Shown in pieces: positions 1 through 10,677 of a stretch of DNA of 64,000 nucleotides. Position numbers and translations under genes: made by a program. The stretch lies in NCBI GenBank assembly GCA_002964805.2, contig PUDQ02000001.1:5356001-5420000 (forward strand), read 5' to 3'. How positions within the stretch are numbered: position 1 is the stretch's first letter; the number at the start of each line of letters is the position of its first letter. This DNA comes from Trametes villosa. Its lineage: Eukaryota > Basidiomycota > Agaricomycetes > Polyporales > Polyporaceae. The notes beneath the pieces are model-generated. The model ran no database searches, was not told where the DNA came from, and saw nothing but the letters and a program-made list of their open reading frames with translations.

Positions 1-128
1 GGCCGGCTGATGGCCAGGGCAAACACCATGCAGCCCGCTTTTTATACGAGACGCCTCTTCAACCCACTCCTCCATCTCCCCGACCCGCCCCCGCCCTCCC
101 CCTCCTTCAACCCGTCCTTCCTTTCGCC

Positions 129-1385
129 ATGTTCCGCTCCCTCGCAGCCCTCGTCCTCGCCCTCGCCGCCACCACCTCCGCCTTCGTCCCCAACCACGGC
201 GCGCACCACCGCAGGCACAACAAGATTGGCGGCGTCTCCTACGTCCCCCGTAGCCAGTCGTACAAGCTCGTAGACCGTTATGAGGGCAAGAACTTCTTCG
301 AGTGAGTGTTCCTCCAGTCGACTCGGCCTTGCCTCTGTAGAGGACGGCGCGTGAATGCGGCGGGCGCGCCTACCAACAAGCGCCCATCCGCCTTGTTCGA
401 ACATTTCCTGACAGAGTTTGTTCTCCAGCGGCTGGGACTTCTTCACCGAGGAGGACCCCACCCACGGCCTCGTCAACTACGTCGGCGGGTCCGCTGCGTC
501 AAAGCTCGCGTACGTCCAGGATGACGGCACCGCTGTCATCGCTGTCGACGACACCTCCGACGTCCAGGCCGGCGGCAAGCGCAACTCCATCCGCATTAGC
601 AGCAAGAAGGCCTGGGAGCGCGGCCTCTTCATCGCCGACATCTACTCTATGCCCCACGGCTGCGGCGTCTGGCCCGCGTACTGGTCCCTTGGCAACGCCA
701 AGTCGTGGCCGAACGCTGGTGAAATCGACATCATCGGTACGTGCCCGGCTGCAGTCGAGAACGCCCTCGAACGCGGGCGCTAACGACATGTTTCATCTCG
801 CAGAGGGTGTGAACAACAACCTGCAGAACCAGGTGACGCTCCACAGCGGTGCCGGCTGCGTGCTCGACAAGACGACGAACGCGCTCGCGAACCTGCTCGG
901 CACGACGTGCGAGTCCTCGAACGGGAACAACGCCGGCTGCGCGTGGCAGCAGAAGGAGAACACCACCTTCGGGCACCTCTTCAACATGCAGGCGGGCGGC
1001 GTGTACGCGCACTCGCTCGAGTCCGACGCGATCTCCGTCTGGTACTTCGACCGCGACAACATCCCCGCGGACATCACCGCGCAGAAGCCCGACCCGTCGA
1101 CGTGGGGCACGCCCACCGCGCTCTTCCCGAACACGAAGTGCGACATCATGTCCCACTTCCTCGCGCAGAACCTCATCTTCGACATCACCCTCTGCGGTGA
1201 CTGGGCGGGTCCCGCGTACGAGGGCTCCGGCTGCCCCGGCACCTGCGCGTCCGCGATCGCGGACAAGTCGAACTTCAACGGTGCGTGCATCAACCTTCTT
1301 GATGACTGCTGGGAGCAATTGCTGATGATTGTTCGTCTCTGCAGTCGCGAAGTGGAAGATCGCTTCCGTCTCCGTATACCAATAG
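129..1385 (+). CDS. GH16 endo-1,3(4)-beta-glucanase (laminarinase), secreted
   Basis: Predicted 336 aa in four exons (129-301, 417-736, 804-1280, 1345-1385), all joining in frame. Residues 1-19 are a hydrophobic secretion signal. The body is a GH16 beta-jelly-roll enzyme: the hallmark GEIDIIEGVN supplies nucleophile Glu160, helper Asp162 and acid/base Glu165, and intron 2 splits the Glu165 codon. Length and core motifs resemble basidiomycete Lam16A-type laminarinases, which cleave beta-1,3 and mixed beta-1,3/1,4-glucans outside the cell, either for wall remodelling or for feeding on glucan. The start is the first ATG that gives a signal peptide; a TATA-like TTATAC lies near 42. No carbohydrate-binding module is visible. 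Family assignment is firm; exact substrate is inferred. Confidence 0.93.
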
Positions 1386-3378
1386 ACGTCCCGCAGACTC
1401 GCGTACCCACGCACGCACCCCAACGCACGCCGCATCGCACGCACGCACATCCGCTCTCCTGCATTGCCTGTCTTTTCCCTCGCTCTCCTTTGCTACGTTA
1501 CGCTCCTATACTCGCCCTCCCCCCGCCGGCCGCTTCCTCTTCCTCCCTCCGTTCCTCCGGGGCGGGCCGCCTTGTACAAGTCCTAGACACGCGCCCCCGC
1601 GCGGGTGCACTTTACGCGATGCTCGTCTAACGCTACGTACGTCTACCCATATTACGCCGTCGCCTGTCCTTGCGTCGGCTAGATAGCCCGTCCGCTAGAC
1701 GAAACCCGCTCGCTTTCCTCTCCCGACGCGTCCGCACGCGGGGCCGCGCCCCGGCGACGAACCTGTGCCCTCCCAGCGAGCCGCTCCTTCGTCCTGGGTG
1801 CGACACGCCGTCGGCTGTTCTCCTTAGGGCCTCGCTTACCGTTATTACCTTTACGTCGCGTTCCTGCTCCACCTCTTTCTCTCCCGGGTCCTTGGGTCGG
1901 AGGCCCGCCGCGCGGGCGTCCGCGTAGTCGCTAGTGTACATACATCGCGCTGCTGTCGCATCCCGTTCACTGTAGCACATTCATTCATTGTACGCAATAT
2001 ACACATTGCATTGCCTCGAATACCTCCCTGCGTGCGGTCCGCCGTCCGTATGCTTCCCCAAGCTCCTCGTCTGCCAAGACAGCTCCGCCCCGACGTTCGT
2101 CGTTGCTGGTGGCGCTCGTCGATGAAGGCAACGACTCTATCGAAGACGTCGAAGCCCGCATCCGAGAGCCACCGCAGCGCGCTAACGGGGCTGCAGTATT
2201 CAGCCTGACTGGCCCCCGATCCCCCCGCGGGGGAGACGTTCACGCGTCCGGGGGCGGGGCACATATACTGGCAAGAGGGGGAGGACCGACCCCGTTGGCG
2301 CCTCCTTATATACCCCTCGCCATCCGTGTTCTGCGCATGCCGGGGGCGTGCCGACGCTTGATAGCAGGCCACCGCGCAGGTCCATATCGCCGGACGCGGC
2401 TGTCAGCGACAAGTGTTGGCGGTGTGCGGCGGGATGCTGAGATCGCGCGTGCACTTCGCGTCTGCGGCCACTGCGATCCGTCTGGGAGGGTCATCCTAAG
2501 TTCTTGCATCTGGCGTGTGTCCAGGTTGACTGTTGGAGATGAGGATGAAGGGAGAAAACAAGTGTGGTGAGGCACTCACGTCCGGATCCTCCGCTTCGAT
2601 CACTGGCAGACATGATTAGGGCTTTAGGAAGTCTATCAGCATCGCGGCTGCTCAGCGTCCGATGTTGATTGAGCAGCAAGCCGCAGATCGCAGTACTTGT
2701 ACCGTCTTGCAAGCGCGCGGGACGGCGCGGTCGCCGAGCGAGGGGGATTACCATCGTCCTGGCATTAGTCCTGGATGCAGCTTGCGGGCTCGCACTTGCT
2801 TACACTATAGCGTGCACGCCGCAGTCGGCACCTGCGGTCCTAAGGAGAGCCCACGGAACAGCTTTACCCAGGGCGGGGTGGACAGGCAGCACAGGTTGGC
2901 CTCCCGCAACCAGTAATCCGGCGACGGTCCAACGGGCGGGCCTCCTGACCCTGAGAGCAGCCGGCGGGAGGGGCACCGGAATGGTAGCATGTCCGGATGC
3001 CAAGGGTGGATGGATGGTAGCTACTCGACTCGGTCGACGTGGAAGGTGTTGATAGTTTCTGCCATCCCGGTTCGCTGTCGGGCTCAACCCTGGAGGCGTG
3101 CGCAGTCAATGATGCAGCGGGAGCATTCCCACTAAGAATAATCGTACGGCGAGATATGGCAACGCCGACGGATGAAGGATAGGCTGTGTATCAGCAGTAT
3201 CTGACAAACCAAGAGGGAACTTCCGATACCTGCGTCAGTTATGGTACGGAAGACAGGGTGTTGCAACAGACCTGTATGCTTGGAAGTCACCCAACGCACC
3301 TTAGATGGACACGCCACTGAAGCACCGCACACGGACACTCGGTGCGCGGCCTCGCAAGTCCTTGCAAGTGAGTTCATA
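1386..3378. other. Intergenic region, no supported gene
   Basis: About 2 kb between two genes whose 3' ends face each other. It holds the 3' flank of the GH16 gene and the 3' flank of PEX7. Only short overlapping open frames of mixed composition occur on both strands, without family motifs, consistent intron joins or the C/G-ending codons of the neighbouring genes. Confidence 0.6.
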
Positions 3379-4652
3379 CTATACACGGAATACGTTCAGT
3401 CTGCAATCCCAGCTACAGCTTGCCAGCACGCCCTCCTCATACAACGACCACCCGCAGCCGACGACGAACTCGGTGTGCGGGTCATGGATATACACGAGCT
3501 GCTGCCCGCCCGGCGGGGGCGTCGTCGTCCATCTGTTCCCGTCGTTTCAGCAACCCTTCACACCAATCGCACAACGATCGAGGAAGGCAAGACGCACACT
3601 CTGCAAGTCATGTCGTAGCCCACGCTCGCGATCATGTCCGGGCGGTGCGGGCTCCACTGCACCTTCCGCACGGCGAGCTCGTGGCCCATGAGCTGCGTCT
3701 CGCACGCGCCGCCGACCGCGGGGTTCTGCGCGGCCTCGGCGCCCAGCTGCACCATGCGGCAGTCCCAGACCTTGATCGCCTTGTCCACGCCTGCGCTCGC
3801 CAAAACGAACGGGCGGTACTTGTTCCAGTCGAGCGAGAGCACCTCCGTGCCGGACGCGGGCACGGTGAGCGCGGCGGCCGTGAGCGGCGCGGTGAAGTTG
3901 TTGGTCGCGGGCCCGGAGGGCACGTACGCGGGGGCGCGCAGGTCGAAGATCTTGAGCGTGCCGTCGGTGGAGCAGGTCGCGATCACGTCAGGCTGGTGTG
4001 GGGAGAAGACGGCCTGGTATACGCAGGATGGATGCGCGTGGATGGTCGTTATTGACCGTGGCCGGTCCGGCGTCCACTGCGGCGGGTCAGTGAGATATCG
4101 GTATAGTGAAGCGCGGGCACTCACAAGCTTCACAGTGCCATCCCATGAGGACGAGATGAATTGGTCCTTATTGATGTTCGACCAATCGACGGAGAACACC
4201 TCGCGCGTGTGCTCGTGCCATGCGCGTATCGGCAGGTCCTATAGGGGCTTGCCGCACTTTGGATCTGGTGCACCGACTACACGAGAGAGATGGCCTACGT
4301 TGATCATGACATCCCAGAGTTTGAGCGAGCCATCCCCGGATGCGGATACAAGCTGGTTCTCGTGAATTTCTGACCATGCGACGTCGTACAGACCATCCTG
4401 CGTTTCATAACTAGATCGCTCAGGTTACACGTATATTTTCTGGCGCGCATACACTCACAACTTGTCGATGGAGAGGCCGGGAACACCGCCTGGGCCAGGG
4501 CCGACGGAGACGAGATGTAACCTCCCGTTTCCGACGAGGCCATAGTTTGCAGACGAGGCAAGCGCAAGGCGGTTGCTGTGAAACGGGGACCACGCAAGAC
4601 CATAGTGGGGAAAGCCAGGAGTCGAGAGCACCGCGGGTGGTGGCCTGTTCAT
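3379..4652 (-). CDS. PEX7: Peroxisomal targeting signal 2 receptor, WD40 protein
   Basis: Predicted 366 aa from four exons (4459-4652, 4299-4410, 3598-4238, 3379-3532). The protein is almost entirely a WD40 propeller. Diagnostic Pex7 stretches are present: HYGLVGNGRL near the N-terminus, YETQDGLYDVAWSE, LPIRAWHEHTREVFSVDWSN, VWDCRM, and the C-terminal HTEFVVGCGW ... LASCSWD. Pex7 is the cytosolic receptor that binds PTS2 nonapeptides and carries cargo such as thiolase to the peroxisomal import machinery with a PEX20/PEX5 co-receptor. The ATG at 4652 is preferred to one 28 codons upstream because that one would use most of the gap to the divergent sirtuin gene and adds unconserved sequence. 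Length is normal for the family. Confidence 0.96.
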
Positions 4653-4740
4653 CGTGGTCGGCGTCGGAGAGAGGAGAGGAGGCAACGGGCGGAGCGCTGA
4701 GTGCGGGGAAGAGCGCGAGAGTGCGGGCGGCTGCAATCAC
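4653..4740. promoter_or_regulatory. Compact divergent promoter between PEX7 and sirtuin
   Basis: Only 88 bp separate the two start codons, so both transcripts must start within it or overlap. It is purine-rich on the + strand (GAGAGAGGAGAGGAGG) and has no obvious TATA box. Shared control is an inference from the spacing. Confidence 0.55.
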
Positions 4741-6435
4741 ATGCGTGTCTCTGTTCCTACCATCCCGGACGCCGTCCTCCGGGCTGCGAACCGCAAGGCC
4801 GCCACCGTCTCCCCCGCCTTCGCCGTCGACCGCATCGCCCGCTTTCTCGATCGAGGCAATGCCACCGTACTCACCGGCGCAGGGGTCAGCGTGGACTCCG
4901 GTATCCGCGCGTATAGAGGCGAGAAGGGGAGCTATTTGAACCCGAACTACAAGTGCGTGGCGTCTGGAGCAGCACGGAGTGTCCTACGCGACTGACTCAG
5001 GCGAAGGCCGATATTCGTATGTTCTCTGCTCGTCATGAGCCACAGAGTCTGAGGGTCTTGTCAGTACCATGAACTCATGGAGCCCACTGCGAGGGGGGCG
5101 AGCTTCAGGTCCGTCGCTTAACGTTACTCATCCGCTCGGCGTTATGGGGAGGCTCACCGAAGCGTCACGCAGACAAAGATATTGGTACATATACTCAAAC
5201 CCCCTCGGAGACGTCGCCATATAACGCCTCTACCGCAGGCTACGCTCGTACCTCGGCTATCCGCCCGTCCGCGATGCCCAACCCAATCCTACGCACTTCG
5301 CCCTTGCCGCGCTGCAATATGCCTCCATTGCGCCGCATATAATCACGCAGAATGTCGACGGTCTCCACCACAAAGCCATCCGTCACGTCTGGGATGACGC
5401 TAGAAGGGCGGAGGGAATCCTCGAACTTCACGGAACCCTGCATGTGCGTGTCCAAGTGAAGGACACCCAACTTTCGTGCACCATGGCTGACAAGAGTGTT
5501 CATTGGCAGAGCGTGAGCTGTTCTCATGGGCACCAGGTGAACAGACAGCGGTTTCAGGACATGATTGGGGAGGTCAATCCTCAATGGAAGGCATTCGCAG
5601 AAGACCTGGAGCGGTCGAGTTCAAAACCTAGGACGAACCCTGATGGAGATGTGAGTAACGTTTGGCATGGAAGACTCCGAGCCTCTGTCGCTCACCCGTC
5701 GTCCAATGCAGGTCGTCCTGCCGGAAGGTACACGATATGACCAGTTCGTTGTGCCGGAATGCACCAGCTGCCTTCATGAGAATCGACGAAATTCGATGGT
5801 CAGTATTCCATATCGTATATGCGGTACATTCTCGACGTAGGCTGAGACGACGTCGTTGTCAGCTCAAACCCGACGTCATATTCTTTGGAGAGTCGATATC
5901 TTCGCGGGTCAAGAACAGGTCGTGAGTTCCCTTTTGCGCCGCATACGGTCGAAGAAGCAGACTCTCATGCAACTCCTCTGTCCAGCTTTGAAATTGTGGA
6001 CAACCACGATCGTCTATTCGTCGTAGGCACTACTCTGGCGACGTTCTCGGCCTTTCGGTGGGTAATTTCCTCCGACGTTTGCTGGTATCGTCCCATGCTC
6101 ACTTCGCCCATCCTATTCCTCAGGCTTGTCAAACATGCGATTGCAGAAGGCAAACCAGTCTTGGTGCTGAACATCGGCCCTACGCGCGCGCATGAGCTCG
6201 CAGGGATAGAGATACTTGAGCTCCCTGCAGGTACGATATTGAAAGATGTCGTCAGAAGAGTACTGTACGTATCCTGCTCACCTCACGCATTCCATCAAAC
6301 CCTGACGCATTGGTCTTTTGCAGGGGGAGTGAGGCCGACCGCAATCCGGTGATCTCGAACATGCTTGATAGCGGCATTGTGAAAGCACCGCCTGACGACT
6401 ACGACGACCCGGTTCCGCGCCCTACTGGTTTGTAA
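4741..6435 (+). CDS. NAD-dependent deacylase of the sirtuin family, SIRT4-like (class II)
   Basis: Predicted 366 aa from eleven exons: 4741-4952, 5001-5016, 5065-5108, 5173-5184, 5239-5443, 5510-5650, 5712-5798, 5863-5921, 5986-6057, 6124-6264, 6324-6435. Two are microexons of 16 and 12 nt. Rossmann motif GAGVSVDSGI is at 46-55, TQNVDGLHH at 131-139 and the catalytic His159 in ELHGT; the later VGTTLATFSAFR and VLNIGPTRA bind NAD. RRPIFYH and QRYW match the SIRT4 branch. The zinc module is unusual: C227-x2-C230 is normal, but the first pair is reduced to Cys167 followed by Ser-His-Gly-His. Sirtuins remove acyl groups from lysine using NAD+; SIRT4-like members are often mitochondrial, but no clear presequence is seen here. 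Confidence 0.93.
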
Positions 6436-7426
6436 TGTCCGTGTTCCTTCTTTCCCTTCCCTCCGACAGGCTTATGATGCATGACGATACACTTGTTGTA
6501 ACTGGAGTTAGCTGGTGAACCAGCGCACACGCTGGCGGAGGAAACGTATGAAATTCCTGCAATCGAAGGATGATGCATCCGGATCCTGCGTCGAAACAGT
6601 GAAAAACCCCTGCTGAGTGTATGCTGATTCCTGCTAGAACCCGGGCGTGCATCACTCCTTGAACGTAACCCGACGCAGTTCGGAAGTCGACGCGCACGGA
6701 GCGCCCAATACATCCATCATACATAGCTGTCCACAACTTCCCCGGGGACGCCGGCTGTCGCGAGTACGCTAAGGTTCCGAGCTCCCCGGCCTCCCGCTCG
6801 GATGCCTGACGGTGGGCCGCACCTGCATCCCTGCAGATTGGTTCGGGGGAGCGACCACTCGTGAATGTGGACTCATATCTTTAGTCCTTCTCATACCACC
6901 ACCGCTAGCACTGTTCTCTAGCAGACTGTTCTGGCAACCGGTTTCAAACCAAGGCGTTAGTGACATCTCCCTCAGAGGAGTTAATCGGGAGCACGAGCCC
7001 CAAAGCTCCCACTTCTCCGACGCTCCTCACTCACACAGGCGCAGAAGGATGTCAACAAAAACGCGTGGTATAAACAGTTGATAGCTATTCGATAACAGAG
7101 CAGATGGGTGGAAAGCGGGGTACATCTGGGGGATGTCGCAAGGGCTTCGGAGGATAGGCCGTTATACTGTTAGCAGCATACAGGTGCCGATAGACTCGGT
7201 TTACAAAGAACCGGCGGCGGGGTGGACAGATCTGTGATGGTACAGTAGGGTTTCTCGGATCGTATCTCGAGATTGTGAGAAGGCGGTTGCGCGGCAGGGG
7301 GGCGTGCCTGGGTGACCAGCTTGCGGCGGGGGTATACTGCCGCTCGAGAACACATGTAAGGGTGGCCTTGACGAATTGCGCAGGTCAGCGCATGTGCAAA
7401 GGTGGCAGCGACAGTGGAACGTACAA
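6436..7426. other. Intergenic region, no supported gene
   Basis: About 1 kb between two genes with facing 3' ends. Both strands carry only short open frames with no recognisable domain and no coding-type codon bias; it is most simply the two 3' flanks. Confidence 0.55.
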
Positions 7427-8287
7427 TTAGAAGCCCCTTGCAGCCAGCAGCGAGAACCTCCGCTTGCGCGAAGTGCCCTCGCTCTCGTCGTAGCCGTACG
7501 GCTCGGGCGACTCTCCCGTCGGCGACATTGGCGGAAGGCCGGCGATGAACGCGGCGTAGGAGGGGGACTCCGTAGACGCGACCGCGGCGTCGTACACCCA
7601 CGCCAGCCCGTCGTTCTTGTCCACGCTTTCGCTGGGGTCGACTACGGACAGCCGCCGCCCGAGGCACCTCTTCTTCAGCGCGCGCACATCCGCGTCCAGC
7701 TCAGAGCCCTGGTCCACGCTGCGCAGCGACGGGGACGACGGCAGCGTCGACTCCGTGGGCGACGCGAGGGACACGAAAGACTCGCTATCGCTCTGGTACG
7801 CGTGCCCGAACGAAAACGAGGACGACGCGCGGCGGCGGCGCGCGGAGGAGGGTGAGGGTGGGAGTGGCTGGAAGCGCGCCTGGGATGTGCGCACGACGTC
7901 GTCGACCATCGCCGCGAAGTCGCGGATCGAGTACAGCTTGTGGATCATGAGCCGGAAAGTGAACTGGAACGCCTCCTCCTGCTCCGCCGTTTGCCGCGTC
8001 GGTGACGCGGGCCCGTGCAGGAGCGACACTGCGCGCTCGAGGCCCTCCACGGTCGGCTCGAAGGTGAGCCCGTCGAGCGAGTCAAGCGAGATCTCCGCAC
8101 TAAGCTCTGCAGGCTGAGGTCGGGGAGTGTGTACGGTGGGGCGCGTCGCGGAGGCAGCGGGAATGTTGAGGTCCTTTGCGAGCTTGTTGTAGTCGCCTGT
8201 GGCGAGTCGGTCGAAGAAGCTGCGGAGCTCGCCGACCTCCATCCGCGGGGTCACTGGACCCGTCGCGCGCGTCGTGGCAATCATCAT
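7427..8287 (-). CDS. Conserved hypothetical protein, Ser/Pro-rich
   Basis: Single exon, 286 aa from the ATG-ATG pair at 8287. The frame stays open 44 codons further upstream to an ATG at 8419, but that stretch reads as a pyrimidine-rich leader (Pro/Leu/Thr-rich), so the downstream start is chosen. Residues about 10-45 and 60-140 look helical (RSFFDRLATGDYNKLAKDL; EEAFQFTFRLMIHKLYSIRDFAAMVDDVV). The centre is a disordered Ser/Arg segment with RRRRASSS, a possible basic-directed kinase site, and the C-terminus ends in a Lys/Arg-Ser stretch. No known domain, signal peptide or membrane segment is seen. Strong C/G third-base bias supports it as a gene. Function unknown. Confidence 0.7.
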   Translation of the reverse strand: MMIATTRATGPVTPRMEVGELRSFFDRLATGDYNKLAKDLNIPAASATRPTVHTPRPQPAELSAEISLDSLDGLTFEPTVEGLERAVSLLHGPASPTRQTAEQEEAFQFTFRLMIHKLYSIRDFAAMVDDVVRTSQARFQPLPPSPSSARRRRASSSFSFGHAYQSDSESFVSLASPTESTLPSSPSLRSVDQGSELDADVRALKKRCLGRRLSVVDPSESVDKNDGLAWVYDAAVASTESPSYAAFIAGLPPMSPTGESPEPYGYDESEGTSRKRRFSLLAARGF

Positions 8288-9107
8288 CGTGTCGTGTCGA
8301 AAGGAAAGGGGTGAAAGAGGATTCGGTGTGGAGAGGGGTGTCGCGGTTGGGTGGGGCCAAGGCAAGAGGGCCTTGGATGTGGTCCTGTTCAGAGCGGTAT
8401 TTGTGGTGGGAGGGGCCACAGGCGCCCGTCACGCCGGCTTTGTGCCAGTCACCATCTAAGCCACAGGCCGGACGGCCCATTGTCCGGCCAATGCGCGTCT
8501 TGTATCCTTCCCCTCTTGCTCTTCTACCATCATGTGGGTGGCCGCTGCGATAAGCTTTCTGCCTGTTGCTCAGCTCTGGGTCTTTCGCTCTGCGGGAATT
8601 CGGACCCACCCAAGCTTCTGTCCCATTGAGTGAGGCCAGGGAGTCCGCGTTGACCGCCTGCTCATGTGAGCTACCTGGTACGCATCTTCACGACGTGGTA
8701 CTCACCGGAGCTCGGTCCTGTATACAGTTCCTCGTATATCACTAGATTTGCATCTAGACGACATAACCGGGATCCTAGGGCATCATATGAAGGTATTCAG
8801 CAAGCACATGAACCAAAAACCTCGAAAACTGAACGCGCCCAATGCAAATCCTAGTCAGCCCGCACCTCAAAAACATCTCACCCACCCACCCGAACCAATC
8901 GCAAGAACATAAAACACACCAGCGCGGATCCACAAACCAAGATGCATAGCCAGCCTCGACTGGGGTGGAGCGGGGGTTGGGTAGAGCTACAGAAGATGTC
9001 GCATTGCCGAGCGAGCGCCGTCGTACGCTATTACAGGTGCACCAGGGAGCCAGGGGAGATTATTCAAACGTATGCAAACACGGGGCGGCGGAGGCCGCGC
9101 CGGGGGG
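8288..9107. other. Intergenic region: promoter of the hypothetical gene and 3' flank of the eIF4E gene
   Basis: 820 bp upstream of the hypothetical gene (minus strand) and downstream of the eIF4E-like gene. It contains a pyrimidine-rich leader just above 8287. No coding signal was found. Confidence 0.5.
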
Positions 9108-10301
9108 TCATGAGAGCGGCGTGCGGTCGTTCTGGGCGACGCGGAAGCTGGACTTATCCTGCATCGAGTCTGGGCGGGGCGAGTGAGCGGATACGCGGGG
9201 AGGGAGGGTAACTCATGTGTGGGGCGGGGGCAGGCGTACCGTTGTTGGATTTATACTCCATCACCGTGGTCGCAGGGAGGTTCAGCACCCGGCGGATCGT
9301 CTCCCTGTAGTGCAAGGAGGCGGGTTCAGCTCAGGGTCCGGCCATGGAGGGATACGGGGTATGAAAGGGACAAGTACGCACTTGATCTTCTCCTTCGACT
9401 TCGCATTGCCGTCGCGGCGGTTCCACAGTGAGATGATGTCCTCGTTCTGGCGCACGCTAATCGTGCACCCGCAGATCTCGGGCCACTCCCCTGGGGGCAC
9501 GCCCTCCGACGCTGCCGCCCCAGGCTCCGGCTGCGCACCCGCGCCCTCGCCCTCCGGGTGCACGCCGTCGAACTGGTCGCCGATGACGGCGAGCACGAGG
9601 TCCTCCCAGAGGCGGTCCGCGACGCCCTTGCGGAGGCGGATGATCCACTTCCCGCCCGAGAGGTTCAACGGGTCCTCCCAGACGGGCCGGCGGATGCCAT
9701 TGTGGAAGAGCAGGTAGTCGGTCGTGGGCAGGAGCGCGGAGGGTGGGTGAACGTGCGTCCAGAGCGACCAGAAGGATTCCACCTGTGCACAGGAGAAAGA
9801 GGGTCAGCGGATGGGGCTCAGGGCGAAAGGGGGAAGGGGAAGGCGGGCGACGGACGGAGCTGAAGGCGGAGATCTTCTTGATGCCCTCCTCATAATTGGT
9901 GATTTTGTTCCCGGGGGCGCGCTGCTGGCGGAACCAGAAAACCCAGCTGCTCACGCAGAAACAAGCACGAGGATGGACGGAGGGAGTGAGCACGGCGCGG
10001 CGGGCGACCACGACAGCATACGAACATACGTATTTCGGAGGGGATGCACAGAAAGCGCGCCGTTGGCAGCGGCGGCCCCGGAAGCCTTGTCCTTCCCTTG
10101 GGACTTCTCGTCCCCGGAGACAAAGGTCGAAAAGTGCTTCGAGGACGTCACGCGCGAGCGCGGCTGCACGGGCGGCGTCGCGGGCGTAGCGTTCTGCGGC
10201 GCGGCCGTCGTCGTGGTCGTAGTTGTCGTAGTCGAGGTCGCGTTCGAGGTCGAGTTGGCGAGGAAGCGGGACTGAGAGTGGTTGGAGAAGTAGCCAGCCA
10301 T
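9108..10301 (-). CDS. Translation initiation factor 4E family, class II (4EHP/eIF4E2-like)
   Basis: Predicted 296 aa from five exons (10030-10301, 9856-9946, 9382-9782, 9240-9304, 9108-9169). Residues 1-90 are a low-complexity leader with a run of nine Thr. The fold follows: TWVFWFRQQRAPG, YEEGIKKISAFSSVESFWSLW, GIRRPVWED, GGKWIIRLRKG, WEDLVLAVIGDQF, EICGCTISVRQNEDIISLWNR, and RRVLNLPATTVMEYK. WED and GKW-RLRKG are cap-binding elements. The class I second cap-stacking Trp position is occupied by Tyr in TTDYLLF, and RRVLNLP ... MEYK is the 4EHP signature, so class II is favoured. Such proteins bind the mRNA 5' cap but usually do not recruit eIF4G, acting instead in repression or mRNA decay. 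An insertion of about 25 residues (EGEGAGAQPEPG) precedes EICG. Confidence 0.92.
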
Positions 10302-10677
10302 AGGGCCCTATTCACAATTCGGAAGCTCGGTCGCGGGGGTTTGTCGGGTTGATTCGGAGCGGGCAAGCGTGCGCGGGAGAGAGGTAAGACTACAAGTTAG
10401 GAATAAACAGCGGCGAGGGGTGTGCACGGCGGGGTGGATGTCGCGAGCTCGGGCGAGGAGATGGAGGAGGCGTGAGATGGTCGGCCGCTGCAAAGTTGGT
10501 GCAAAACTCAAGTCGCGCCGCGCGCGGCCGACCCTGCGGACTGCATCCACCAACGGCGGCCGCTCAGCCAGTCTCTTCTTGACCGGAACCACCTCCTTCA
10601 TCGCTCGCGCGGCCGCCCCGCCTCCTTCACGTCGCCCAGCTACCACTATTTCATGCACGCCTAATCGTCCGCTCGTC
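10302..10677. promoter_or_regulatory. Divergent promoter region between eIF4E-like gene and KEI1
   Basis: 376 bp between two start codons facing away from each other. The KEI1-proximal side is pyrimidine-rich (CCTCCTTCACGTCGCCC), as is common at basidiomycete transcription starts. No consensus TATA box was seen. Confidence 0.5.

Noticed and set aside
731..1464. Long reverse-strand open frames opposite the GH16 gene
   Set aside because: They mirror the GC-rich codons of the GH16 exons, encode Arg/Val-rich low-complexity protein and cross the verified introns.
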